In this document: piece after piece, positions 8,614-15,854 of the stretch
Layout of the letters: each line of letters starts with the position of its first letter
Position numbering within the stretch: the stretch's first letter is position 1
Source of the DNA: Massilia sp.
GTDB taxonomy: Bacteria; Pseudomonadota; Gammaproteobacteria; Burkholderiales; Burkholderiaceae_D
DNA length: 35,245 nt
Assembly: GCA_003484545.1 (NCBI GenBank)
Contig: DNCF01000356.1
Location: forward strand, 506 to 35,750
Direction of reading: 5' to 3'
Translations under genes and position numbers: made by a program
The notes under the pieces: model-generated
Databases searched by the model: none
What the model was told of the DNA's origin: nothing
What the model saw: only the letters and a program-made list of their open reading frames with translations

Positions 8614-8877
8614 ATGAGCACCGAAGGACCACTCACCCCCGACGCGATGGCCGCCTTGCGCGAGCGCTTCGCAGCCCAGTCACGCAAGGCCCAGGCCTAC
8701 TACGCGGTCATGCACGAGATCAAAGCTATCGTCGGCAACGACGACGCGGCCAATGCCTGGATGAACGCGCCACTTGAAGCCTTCGGCAAGCAGACGCCGG
8801 CCGAGCTGGTCGCGGCCGGCCGCGAACAGGCGGTGCTGGACCACATCCGCACGCTGACAGCGAAACCGGCGAAGTAA
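8614..8877 (+). CDS. Antitoxin Xre/MbcA/ParS toxin-binding-domain protein, without adjacent toxin
   Basis: An 87-residue cytosolic protein. The C-terminal half, NAWMNAPLEAFGKQTPAELV followed by AAGREQAVLDHI, fits the DUF2384 pattern (a trailing Trp-Leu/Met then Asn, then Pro-x-x-Leu-x-Gly, then T-P-x-E-L-L and a final amphipathic helix). This pattern is typical of the antitoxins that bind RES-domain toxins. The N-terminal helix-turn-helix that many members carry is reduced to one predicted helical stretch (residues about 8-38). No RES toxin or other partner gene flanks it: upstream is the secreted-protein pair and downstream a terminator. It may be a solitary regulator derived from a toxin-antitoxin pair. 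Start chosen at ATG 8614 because residues upstream look non-coding. Confidence 0.65.
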   Translation: MSTEGPLTPDAMAALRERFAAQSRKAQAYYAVMHEIKAIVGNDDAANAWMNAPLEAFGKQTPAELVAAGREQAVLDHIRTLTAKPAK

Positions 8878-8901
8878 GGAAAACCTCGAGCGTGCAGGCA
8901 T

Positions 8902-8939
8902 AAAAAAACCGGAGCCTGTGAACTGGCTCCGGTTTTTTT
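8902..8939. terminator. Bidirectional terminator between the antitoxin-like gene and tatC
   Basis: A perfect 15-bp inverted repeat (8902-8916 with 8925-8939) has seven A residues at its left foot and seven T residues at its right foot, around the GC stem ACCGGAGCC and an 8-nt loop. It can end plus-strand transcription after the antitoxin-like gene and minus-strand transcription after tatC, closing the long minus-strand block. Confidence 0.92.
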
Positions 8940-8952
8940 CGATCCCTTCTAT

Positions 8953-9708
8953 TTACGCCGTTTCTTCCGGCGCCTGCGTCATGCGCACGAACATCGGCGC
9001 CACCAGCAGGCCCAGTTCGAACAGCAGGCACATCGGAATGGCCAGCGCCAGCTGGCTGACCACGTCGGGCGGCGTGACGATGGCCGCGATGACGAAGGCG
9101 CCGACGATGATGTAGGGCCGCACCGACTTCAGCTTCTCGATGCTGACGATGCCCATGCGCACCAGGATCACGACCACCACCGGCACCTCGAAGGTGGCGC
9201 CGAAGGCCAGGCACATCGACATCACGAAGTCGAGGTAGTTTTCGATGTCCGGCATCACGGCAATCGACGAGGGCGCGAATTCGGCGATGAAGTGGAACAC
9301 GCGGCCGAACACGAGGAAGTAGCAGAACGCGACGCCGCCGATGAACAGCAGCGAGGACGAGATCACCAGCGGCAGCACCAGGCGCTTTTCGTGCGCGTAC
9401 AGTCCCGGGGCCACGAAGGCCCAGATCTGGTAGAACACCCAGGGCAGTGCGATGATCAGCGCCACCATCAGCGTGACCTTCATCGGCACCAGGAAAGGCG
9501 AGACGACGCCGGTCGCGATCATCTTCGCACCCGTCGGCAGCGACTGCAGCATCGGGAAAGCGAGGAAATCGTAGACCTCCTTCGGCCCCGGCCAGATCAT
9601 CAGCGCGATACAGACCACCGCCACGCCGATAATGGCTTTGACCAGGCGGTCGCGCAGTTCGACGAGGTGGGAGATGAAGGTTTCTTCGACTGGCGCTTCT
9701 TCGGTCAT
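8953..9708 (-). CDS. tatC: Sec-independent protein translocase TatC
   Basis: TatC is the polytopic inner-membrane receptor of the twin-arginine pathway; with TatB it binds RR signal peptides of folded proteins. The 251-residue product has the expected early motif FISHLVELRDRLVKA and six hydrophobic segments, including the GVVSPFLVPMKVTLMVALI region and the family motif FAPSSIAVMPDIENYLDF. The acidic C-terminal tail is short (MTQAPEETA). Its start codon is directly adjacent to the tatB stop codon (no gap), so expression is coupled to tatB. It is the last gene of the long minus-strand cluster and is followed by a strong bidirectional terminator. Confidence 0.97.
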   Translation of the reverse strand: MTEEAPVEETFISHLVELRDRLVKAIIGVAVVCIALMIWPGPKEVYDFLAFPMLQSLPTGAKMIATGVVSPFLVPMKVTLMVALIIALPWVFYQIWAFVAPGLYAHEKRLVLPLVISSSLLFIGGVAFCYFLVFGRVFHFIAEFAPSSIAVMPDIENYLDFVMSMCLAFGATFEVPVVVVILVRMGIVSIEKLKSVRPYIIVGAFVIAAIVTPPDVVSQLALAIPMCLLFELGLLVAPMFVRMTQAPEETA

Positions 9709-10209
9709 CTAAAAGAATGATGTTTTATTGGATTTCACACCCGGCCGGAACTTGCGCACGCGTGCGGCGCCCGACAATACCCGGGTCTTGCCGCCGTGGC
9801 GGTGCTTGTACCAGGCGGGAACGGCGGACGAACGCACCAGCTTCTTGCGGCGGAAGTCGCGCGCCTTGCGCTCGACGTCTTCGACGGTCGCGCTGAATGT
9901 GGACGCGGGCGGCGTCGGCTGGATATCGCCCTGCCAGGCCGATTCCACTTCCTGCTTGGCGCTCGAGAAGTGATGCTCGACGTCGGACTGGAATTCGGCG
10001 GCGCTGTCGGCCACTTCCTTCTGCAGGTTGCGCAGCTCGTCGAGCTGGATCTCGCGGCTGACCTCGGACTTGACGTCGTGCAGGTAGCGCTGGGCGCGGC
10101 CGTACAGGGTGCCGGCCATGCGCGCCACTTTCGGCAGCTTCTCGGGGCCGATCACGATCAGCGCCACCACGCCGATGATGGCGAGCTTGGACAGTCCCAG
10201 GTCGATCAT
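9709..10209 (-). CDS. tatB: Twin-arginine translocase subunit TatB
   Basis: A 166-residue protein with the TatB layout: a short N-terminal membrane helix (MIDLGLSKLAIIGVVALIVI), a hinge with Gly-Pro-Glu (IGPEKLPKVARMAG), a long charged amphipathic helix (about 25-90), and a variable basic C-terminal tail rich in Arg and Lys. The early acidic residue and the GPEKLP hinge favour TatB over TatA. TatB forms the substrate-receptor complex with TatC. tatA lies 15 bp upstream and tatC abuts it downstream. Confidence 0.95.
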   Translation of the reverse strand: MIDLGLSKLAIIGVVALIVIGPEKLPKVARMAGTLYGRAQRYLHDVKSEVSREIQLDELRNLQKEVADSAAEFQSDVEHHFSSAKQEVESAWQGDIQPTPPASTFSATVEDVERKARDFRRKKLVRSSAVPAWYKHRHGGKTRVLSGAARVRKFRPGVKSNKTSFF

Positions 10210-10224
10210 GGCGCGACGGCGGGA

Positions 10225-10467
10225 TTACGAACGGTGCTTTTCGCGGGTTTCGACGTCGATCGTCGACTTGTCCGCCACTTGCTGGGTCGGCGCTGCGGGA
10301 TTGGCCGCGTTGCTTGCCGACTTTTCTTCCTCGCCGCGCACGCCGTCCTTGAAGCCCTTCACGGCCTTGCCGATGTCGGAACCGACGTTACCCAGTTTCT
10401 TGGTGCCGAACAGCAGCACCACCACGACCAGCACGATTACCCAGTGCCAAATACTCATCGAACCCAT
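10225..10467 (-). CDS. tatA: Twin-arginine translocase subunit TatA
   Basis: An 80-residue pore-forming Tat subunit. It has the typical start MGSMSIWHWVIVLVVVVLLF, then the Phe-Gly hinge (FGTKKLGNVGSDIGKAVKGF) and an acidic/polar tail. The frame is open further upstream to a GTG at 10488. However, AAGGAG at 10474-10479 lies 6 nt before the ATG at 10467, and that start yields the family-typical N-terminus. TatA oligomers are recruited to the TatBC-substrate complex to let folded proteins cross the inner membrane. Confidence 0.95.
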   Translation of the reverse strand: MGSMSIWHWVIVLVVVVLLFGTKKLGNVGSDIGKAVKGFKDGVRGEEEKSASNAANPAAPTQQVADKSTIDVETREKHRS

Positions 10468-10557
10468 CATTTTCTCCTTCATGGGCACGGGTGCCCAAAA
10501 TCAATGCAACTTGTGTGCAAACTGCTGGCGCAAACTGATGCGCAAAACTTACGCGCC

Positions 10558-10563
10558 AGTATA
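10558..10563 (-). promoter_or_regulatory. Possible -10 box upstream of tatA
   Basis: On the minus strand this reads TATACT, one mismatch from consensus, about 90 bp before the tatA start in the 136-bp gap after hinT. A -35 element is not clear. It could give tatABC an internal promoter separate from the his cluster. Confidence 0.3.
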
Positions 10564-10603
10564 CGCCAAGCAGCGCCTGCGTAACCGTCCTGCGGGAATA
10601 TTG

Positions 10604-10978
10604 TCAGGTGCCAAGACCACGCCAGGGACGCGGACCGCCATACATGTGCAGGTGCAAGTGATACACCTCCTGGCCGCCGTTCGGACCGCTGTTGATCAGG
10701 GTCTTGTAGCCGCCGCTGCGCTTGCCTTCCGCATCGATGGTCACGCCGACGCCGTGTTCGGCCGCCAGCTTCGGCGCCAGCGCCAGCATCTTGCCCAGCA
10801 ACGCGGTGTGCGCTTCGGTCGTGTCCGACAGCGTGTCGATGTGTTCTTTCGGAATCACCAGCAGGTGCACCGGCGCGGCCGGGTTGATGTCCTTGAACGC
10901 CAGCAACGCCTCGTCCTCGTAGACGACGTTCGCCGGAATCTGCTTGGCGACGATCTTGCAGAAAATGCAGTTATCCAT
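10604..10978 (-). CDS. hinT: HIT-family nucleotide-binding hydrolase (HinT type)
   Basis: A 124-residue histidine-triad protein. It begins MDNCIFCKIVAKQIPANVVYEDE as HinT proteins do and ends with the catalytic triad motif HLHLHMYGG. HinT enzymes hydrolyse nucleoside phosphoramidates, including adenylated lysine, in the cytosol. The two N-terminal cysteines and two of the family's zinc-site positions are consistent with the subgroup. The frame runs upstream to 11029, but GGAG a few bases before the ATG at 10978 and family length favour this start. It sits between hisE (143 bp upstream) and tatA, an arrangement common in Betaproteobacteria. Confidence 0.93.
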   Translation of the reverse strand: MDNCIFCKIVAKQIPANVVYEDEALLAFKDINPAAPVHLLVIPKEHIDTLSDTTEAHTALLGKMLALAPKLAAEHGVGVTIDAEGKRSGGYKTLINSGPNGGQEVYHLHLHMYGGPRPWRGLGT

Positions 10979-11076
10979 GTTGTCTCCAGTGTGCTTGCCG
11001 CAACGGCGACGCCGGGCAATCCCAGCCATCGTAACCGAGAACGATGACGGCGCAATGACGCATCGCGCGAAAACAG

Positions 11077-11116
11077 TTTTAACGACGCGGTTTTAACGAC
11101 GCAATCTTAACGACGC
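11077..11116. repeat. Three tandem copies of a 14-bp unit between hisE and hinT
   Basis: TTTTAACGACGC occurs at 11077-11088 and 11091-11102, and TCTTAACGACGC at 11105-11116, exactly 14 bp apart. The copies follow the hisE stop in transcription order, within the 143-bp hisE-hinT gap, and are unlike the GC-rich surroundings. Confidence 0.75.
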
Positions 11117-11121
11117 GCCAG

Positions 11122-11463
11122 TTACGCGTCCTTGCGCGCGGCTTTTTCTTCCAGGCCAGACACCCCTTCGCGGCGCGCCAGTTCGTCGACCACCTGTTGC
11201 GGCGTGAGGCCGAATTTCGCCAGCAACACCATCGAATGGAACCACAGGTCGGCGACTTCGTACAGCACCTTCGAGGTATCGCCGGACACACGCGCGTCCT
11301 TGGCGGCCATCACGGTCTCGGTGGCTTCTTCGCCGATCTTCTTGAGGATGGCGTCGTCGCCCTTGGCGAACAGCTTCGCCACATAGGAAGTTGCGGGGTC
11401 GCCGCCGTTTTCCGGCTTGCGCGATTCGATCACGGCCGCCAGGCGGGCCAGGGTGTCACTCAT
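11122..11463 (-). CDS. hisE: Phosphoribosyl-ATP diphosphatase HisE
   Basis: A 113-residue MazG-like all-alpha pyrophosphatase that converts phosphoribosyl-ATP to phosphoribosyl-AMP, the second step of histidine synthesis. Recognisable motifs are KKIGEEATETVMAAKD (metal-binding Glu residues) and YEVADLWFHSMVLL. The start overlaps the end of hisI by 8 bp, so HisI and HisE are separate proteins here rather than the fused HisIE of enterobacteria. It is the last his gene in the cluster. Confidence 0.96.
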   Translation of the reverse strand: MSDTLARLAAVIESRKPENGGDPATSYVAKLFAKGDDAILKKIGEEATETVMAAKDARVSGDTSKVLYEVADLWFHSMVLLAKFGLTPQQVVDELARREGVSGLEEKAARKDA

Positions 11464-11893
11464 GGGTTTTCTTCGTATTCGTGTAAATCGTTTCCGGATC
11501 GCGCAGCACGGGGTCGACCGCCTGCCAGTCCCCGCCGTCGAACTTCTGGAAGAAGCAGGAATGGCGCCCGGTATGGCAGGCGATACCGCCGGCCTGCTCG
11601 ATCTTGAGCAGCACCACGTCCTCGTCGCAGTCGAGGCGGATTTCCAGCACCTTCTGGGTGTGGCCGGATTCCTCCCCCTTGTGCCAGAGCTTCTTGCGCG
11701 AGCGGCTCCAGTAGACGGCTTCGCCCAGCTCCACCGTGCGTGCCAGCGCGTCGCGGTTCATCCAGGCGAACATCAAAATGTCGCCCGTGGCCGCTTCCTG
11801 GGCAATCACCGGCACCAGGCCGTTCTCGTCCCAGCGCACTTTTTTCAGCCACTTCGCGTTCGGGGTCGGCGTCGTTGCGATCGGGTTCGTCAT
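11456..11893 (-). CDS. hisI: Phosphoribosyl-AMP cyclohydrolase HisI
   Basis: A 145-residue metal-dependent cyclohydrolase that opens the adenine ring of phosphoribosyl-AMP (step 3 of histidine synthesis). Diagnostic features are ILMFAWMNRDAL, YWSRSRKKLWHKGEESGH, the metal-binding RLDCDEDVVLLKI and the cysteine-containing ACHTGRHSCFF. The ATG at 11893 lies one base after the hisF stop codon. The open frame continues further upstream inside hisF but gives a sequence without family likeness. The gene overlaps hisE by 8 bp. Confidence 0.97.
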   Translation of the reverse strand: MTNPIATTPTPNAKWLKKVRWDENGLVPVIAQEAATGDILMFAWMNRDALARTVELGEAVYWSRSRKKLWHKGEESGHTQKVLEIRLDCDEDVVLLKIEQAGGIACHTGRHSCFFQKFDGGDWQAVDPVLRDPETIYTNTKKTHE

Positions 11894-11894
11894 G

Positions 11895-12656
11895 TCAGTC
11901 CATCCGCACCGGAATGCCGCGTTCAGCCATGTAGCGCTTGGCTTCGCCGACCGTGTGCTGGCCGTAGTGGAAGATCGAGGCGGCCAGCACCGCGTCGGCA
12001 TGTCCTTCGAGCACGCCGTCGGCCAGGTCCTGCAGGCCGCCGACGCCGCCCGAGGCGATCACCGGAATGCCGACGGCATCCGACACCGCACGGGTCAGGC
12101 CGAGGTCGAAGCCGGACTTGGTGCCGTCGCGGTCCATGCTGGTCAGCAGCAATTCGCCGGCGCCCAGTTCCTGCAGCTTCTTCGCCCACGCGACGGCATC
12201 CATGCCGGTGGCGTTGCGCCCGCCGTGGGTGAACACTTCCCATTTGCCGGGCGCGACCTGCTTGGCGTCGATCGCCACCACGATGCACTGCGCACCGTGC
12301 TTCTGCGAAGCCTCGAAGACCAGCTGCGGGTTCTGCACGGCCGAGGTGTTCATGCTGACCTTGTCGGCGCCGGCGTTGAGCAAACGGCGCACGTCCTCGA
12401 CCTTGCGCACGCCGCCACCGACGGTCAATGGAATGAACACGGTGGAGGCGACCGCCTCGATGATCGGCAGGATCAGGTCGCGGCCGTCGCTGGAGGCGGT
12501 GATGTCGAGGAAGGTGATCTCGTCGGCGCCCTGCCCGTCATAGCGGCGCGCGATCTCGACCGGATCGCCGGCGTCGCGCAGCTCGGTGAAGTTGACGCCC
12601 TTGACGACGCGGCCACCGGTCACGTCCAGGCAGGGGATGATGCGTTTTGCCAGCAT
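11895..12656 (-). CDS. hisF: Imidazole glycerol phosphate synthase cyclase subunit HisF
   Basis: A 253-residue (beta/alpha)8 barrel that, with HisH, turns PRFAR and ammonia into imidazole glycerol phosphate and AICAR. The catalytic Asp11 is in MLAKRIIPCLDV, and the second catalytic Asp is in VVAIDAK. The phosphate-binding loops VGGGVRK and ASGGVGGL are intact. It is separated from hisA by 19 bp and from hisI by one base. Confidence 0.98.
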   Translation of the reverse strand: MLAKRIIPCLDVTGGRVVKGVNFTELRDAGDPVEIARRYDGQGADEITFLDITASSDGRDLILPIIEAVASTVFIPLTVGGGVRKVEDVRRLLNAGADKVSMNTSAVQNPQLVFEASQKHGAQCIVVAIDAKQVAPGKWEVFTHGGRNATGMDAVAWAKKLQELGAGELLLTSMDRDGTKSGFDLGLTRAVSDAVGIPVIASGGVGGLQDLADGVLEGHADAVLAASIFHYGQHTVGEAKRYMAERGIPVRMD

Positions 12657-12675
12657 AAATAATCTAAGTGGTGCC

Positions 12676-13452
12676 TCAGGCCTGTTCGCCTTCGGTCAGT
12701 TCGTCCGCGCGAGCCTGCGCGGATTCCAGGTCGAGCGTGCCTTCGTAGATCGAGCGGCCGCAGATGACGCCTTCGATGCCCTCGTCCTGCACCGCGCACA
12801 GCGCTTCGACGTCGGCCAGGTTGTGCAGGCCGCCGGAGGCGATGATCGGGATCTTGACGGCTTGCGCCAGGCGCACGGTCGCCTCGATGTTCACGCCGCC
12901 CATCATGCCGTCGCGGCCGATGTCGGTGTAGATGATCGATTCGACGCCGTAGCCCTCGAACTTGCGGGCCAGGTCGATGACCTCATGGCCGGACATCTTG
13001 CTCCAGCCGTCGGTCGCGACTTTACCGTCCTTGGCGTCGAGGCCGACGATGATGGAGCCGGGGAAGGCGCCGCAGGCGTCGTGCAGGAAGCCCGGGTTCT
13101 TCACCGCGGCGGTGCCGACGATGATGTAGCTGATGCCGTCGTCCAGGTAGCGCTCGATGGTGTCGAGGTCGCGGATGCCGCCGCCCAGCTGGACCGGAAT
13201 CTCCTCGATGTCGTTGTCTTGCGCGTATTCCTGGACGACTTGCAGGATCGACTTGATGGCCGACTCGTTCTTCGGCTTGCCGGCGAAGGCGCCGTTCAGG
13301 TCGACCAGGTGCAGGCGGCGCGCGCCCTTCTTCAGCCAATGCAGGGCCATTTCGGCGGGGTCTTCGGAAAAGACGGTGGCGAGGTCCATGTCGCCCTGTT
13401 TCAGGCGAACGCAGTGACCGTCTTTCAGGTCGATGGCGGGGATCAGCAGCAT
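12676..13452 (-). CDS. hisA: ProFAR isomerase HisA
   Basis: A 258-residue (beta/alpha)8 barrel catalysing the Amadori rearrangement of ProFAR to PRFAR (step 4). It starts with the family motif MLLIPAIDLKDGHCVRLKQG, whose Asp8 is catalytic. LGGGIRD, VGLDAKDG, the YTDIGRDGMMGG loop and ASGGLHNL are all present. The frame is open far upstream, but only the ATG at 13452 gives the conserved N-terminus. It lies 28 bp after hisH and 19 bp before hisF. Confidence 0.97.
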   Translation of the reverse strand: MLLIPAIDLKDGHCVRLKQGDMDLATVFSEDPAEMALHWLKKGARRLHLVDLNGAFAGKPKNESAIKSILQVVQEYAQDNDIEEIPVQLGGGIRDLDTIERYLDDGISYIIVGTAAVKNPGFLHDACGAFPGSIIVGLDAKDGKVATDGWSKMSGHEVIDLARKFEGYGVESIIYTDIGRDGMMGGVNIEATVRLAQAVKIPIIASGGLHNLADVEALCAVQDEGIEGVICGRSIYEGTLDLESAQARADELTEGEQA

Positions 13453-13480
13453 GGTCGTGGTCGGTAAGTGAACGAAGGGT

Positions 13481-14122
13481 TCAAGGATTCCAGTGGATGA
13501 AATTGCGGTACAAGCGCAGGCCGGCGGCCGCGCTCTTCTCGGGGTGGAACTGGGTGGCGACGATGTTGTCGCGGGCAACGGCGCAGGTGTAGAAGCCGCC
13601 GTAGTCGGTGTCGCCGATGGTGTCGGCGGCGACCTCGGGCACGACATAATAGCTGTGCACGAAGTAGAAATAGCTGCCGTCGGCGACGCCGTCCCAGAGC
13701 GGGTGCGCGCGCGTCTGGCGCACGCGGTTCCAGCCCATCTGCGGGACCTTGAAGCGCGAGCCGTCGGCCTGCGTTTTACCGTCCAGCTGGAAGCGCACCA
13801 CCTTGCCCGGCAACAGGCCGAGGCCCGGCGTGCCGCCGTTTTCCTCGCTCTCGTCGAACAGCATCTGCTCGCCCACGCACACACCCATCACGGGGCGGGT
13901 TGCGAATGCGCGGCGCAGGGCTTCCTCGGCGCCGGAGGCGCGCAGGCTGTCCATGCAGTCGCGCATGGCGCCCTGGCCCGGCAGCACGATGCGGTCGGCC
14001 GCGTCGATGTCGGCGGCCTTGTTCGAGACCAGGATGTCGGCTTCGGGCGCGGCGGCGCGCAGGGCCTGCGCCACCGAGCGCAGGTTGCCCAGGCCGTCGA
14101 CCACTACGATCTTGTTCGTCAT
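13481..14122 (-). CDS. hisH: Imidazole glycerol phosphate synthase glutaminase subunit HisH
   Basis: A 213-residue class I glutamine amidotransferase that supplies ammonia to HisF. It has the nucleophile Cys in GVCVGEQMLF (about residue 83), the glycine-rich PGQGAM oxyanion region, and the His-Glu pair in TQFHPEKS near the C-terminus. The N-terminus, MTNKIVVVDGLGNLRSV, is typical. It is 13 bp downstream of hisB. Confidence 0.97.
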   Translation of the reverse strand: MTNKIVVVDGLGNLRSVAQALRAAAPEADILVSNKAADIDAADRIVLPGQGAMRDCMDSLRASGAEEALRRAFATRPVMGVCVGEQMLFDESEENGGTPGLGLLPGKVVRFQLDGKTQADGSRFKVPQMGWNRVRQTRAHPLWDGVADGSYFYFVHSYYVVPEVAADTIGDTDYGGFYTCAVARDNIVATQFHPEKSAAAGLRLYRNFIHWNP

Positions 14123-14135
14123 GGCTTGGTCGACC

Positions 14136-14726
14136 TCACAGGCTGCCTTTGGTCGAGGGAATGATGCCGGCGGCGCGCTCGTCGAGCTGGGTCGCCATGC
14201 GCAGCGCGCGCCCGAAGGCCTTGAACACGGTTTCGCACTGGTGGTGGGCGTTCACGCCGCGCAGGTTGTCGATGTGCAGGGTCACGCCCGCGTGGTTGAC
14301 GAAGCCGCGGAAGAATTCGCCGGTGAGATCGACGTCGAAGGTGCCGATCATGGCGCGCGTCCAGGGGATGTGCATTTCCAGGCCGGGACGGCCGGAAAAG
14401 TCGATCACCACGCGCGACAGCGCTTCGTCCAGCGGCACGTACGAATGGCCGTAGCGGGTCATGCCCTTCTTGTCGCCGACCGCCTTGGCGATCGCCATGC
14501 CGAGGGTGATCCCGGTGTCCTCGACCGTATGGTGGGCATCGATGTGCAGGTCACCCACGGCGTCGACTTCCAGGTCGATCATCCCGTGGCGGGCGATCTG
14601 GTCGAGCATGTGGTCGAGGAAGGGCACGCCGGTGTTCAGCTTCTGGCGGCCGGTACCGTCGAGGTTGATCGCGACGCGGATCTGCGTCTCGTTGGTGTTG
14701 CGGGTGATTTCTGCGGTGCGGGTCAT
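14136..14726 (-). CDS. hisB: Imidazoleglycerol-phosphate dehydratase HisB
   Basis: A 196-residue manganese enzyme that dehydrates imidazole glycerol phosphate to imidazole acetol phosphate. Both duplicated metal-binding motifs are visible: DAHHTVEDTGITLG and NAHHQCETVFKAFGRALR. The N-terminus, RTAEITRNTNETQIRVAINLDGTG, is typical. It is the monofunctional form, without the phosphatase domain fused in E. coli HisB, so histidinol-phosphate phosphatase must be encoded elsewhere; none is seen here. Confidence 0.97.
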   Translation of the reverse strand: MTRTAEITRNTNETQIRVAINLDGTGRQKLNTGVPFLDHMLDQIARHGMIDLEVDAVGDLHIDAHHTVEDTGITLGMAIAKAVGDKKGMTRYGHSYVPLDEALSRVVIDFSGRPGLEMHIPWTRAMIGTFDVDLTGEFFRGFVNHAGVTLHIDNLRGVNAHHQCETVFKAFGRALRMATQLDERAAGIIPSTKGSL

Positions 14727-14745
14727 GAAAAGGTGCTCGTTGGGG

Positions 14746-15852
14746 TCAGGCGGCAGCTTGCGGCGATGCGAGCGCGGCCTTCAGTCCGTTCAGGAATGCG
14801 GAGTTTTCCTCCGGCGTACTGACCGTCACACGAATGCAATTGGCCAGCGATGGGTGCATTTTACTCAAATTTTTGATCAGCACCTTCCCGGATAGCAGTT
14901 TCGCGCAGACACCGGCCGCGTCCGGCACGCGCAGCGAGATGAAATTTGCCGCCGACGGAAATACTTCGACTCCCGGCAGGGCCGCCAGTTCGGCCGCCAG
15001 GCGCTCGCGCTCGGCGTTGATCGAGGCGGCCTGGGCGTCCAGCACCTCGACGTGGTCCAGCACGAACTCGGCCGCCACCTGGGTCAGCACGTTCACGTTG
15101 TAGGGCGGGCGCACCTTCTCGAACTCGGCCAGCAGCTTGGGCGCGGCCGTCATGTAGCCGAGGCGGATGCCGGCCAGGCCCAGCTTGGACACGGTACGCA
15201 TCACGACCAGGTTCTCGAATTCGCCGAGGCGGTCCATGAAGGTCTGGCGCGCGAACGGTTGATAGGCCTCGTCCAGCACGGCGATGCCGGTCTCGCCCAG
15301 GGCGCGCAGGATGGCTTCGACCTCTTCGGTGGCGAACAGGTTGCCGGTCGGGTTGTTCGGATAGGCCAGGAACACCACGGCCGGCTTGTGCTCGGCAATC
15401 GCGGCCAGCATGGCGTCCATGTCGAGCGAGAAATCGGCCTTCAGGGGCACGCCGACGAAGTCGGCGCCCGCGAACTGGGCCGAGCGCGCATACATGACGA
15501 AGGCCGGCACCGGCGCCAGCACGACCGCGCGCCGCTCCTGGCTGGCCACCGTGGTGGTGACGATCTGGATCAGCTCGTCCGAGCCGTTGCCCAGCAGGAC
15601 GCCATAGCCCTCGGGGATGCCGAGCTTGGCGCGCACCTTGTCCTTCAGCGTGGCGTAGGACGCCACCGGATAGCGGTTCAGCACCGCGTCGGCCAGGCGC
15701 GTGGCCAGCTCCTGGCGCAAGGCCTCCGGCAATGCGTATGGGTTCTCCATCGCGTCGAGCTTGATGTAGCCGCTCGCGTCGGGCACGACGTAGGCGCTGT
15801 CGGCGCGGATGTCGGCGCGGATGACGTTGGCAATCAGGTTATCGATGTTCAT
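14746..15852 (-). CDS. hisC: Histidinol-phosphate aminotransferase HisC
   Basis: A 368-residue fold-type I PLP aminotransferase that converts imidazole acetol phosphate to histidinol phosphate. Family motifs are DAMENPYALP, LGNGSDELIQIV, YPNNPTGNLF, the VLDEAYQPFA strand, and TVSKLGLAGIRLGYM, which contains the PLP lysine. Its ATG at 15852 lies two bases after the stop codon of the methyltransferase gene, and its Shine-Dalgarno GAGGAG is formed by the last two codons of that gene. The two are therefore translationally linked. Confidence 0.96.
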   Translation of the reverse strand: MNIDNLIANVIRADIRADSAYVVPDASGYIKLDAMENPYALPEALRQELATRLADAVLNRYPVASYATLKDKVRAKLGIPEGYGVLLGNGSDELIQIVTTTVASQERRAVVLAPVPAFVMYARSAQFAGADFVGVPLKADFSLDMDAMLAAIAEHKPAVVFLAYPNNPTGNLFATEEVEAILRALGETGIAVLDEAYQPFARQTFMDRLGEFENLVVMRTVSKLGLAGIRLGYMTAAPKLLAEFEKVRPPYNVNVLTQVAAEFVLDHVEVLDAQAASINAERERLAAELAALPGVEVFPSAANFISLRVPDAAGVCAKLLSGKVLIKNLSKMHPSLANCIRVTVSTPEENSAFLNGLKAALASPQAAA

Positions 15853-15854
15853 GC

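Noticed and set aside
11077..11116. Possible CRISPR array
   Set aside because: The repeat unit is only 12 bp with 2-bp spacers and there are three copies; this is a short tandem repeat, not a CRISPR.
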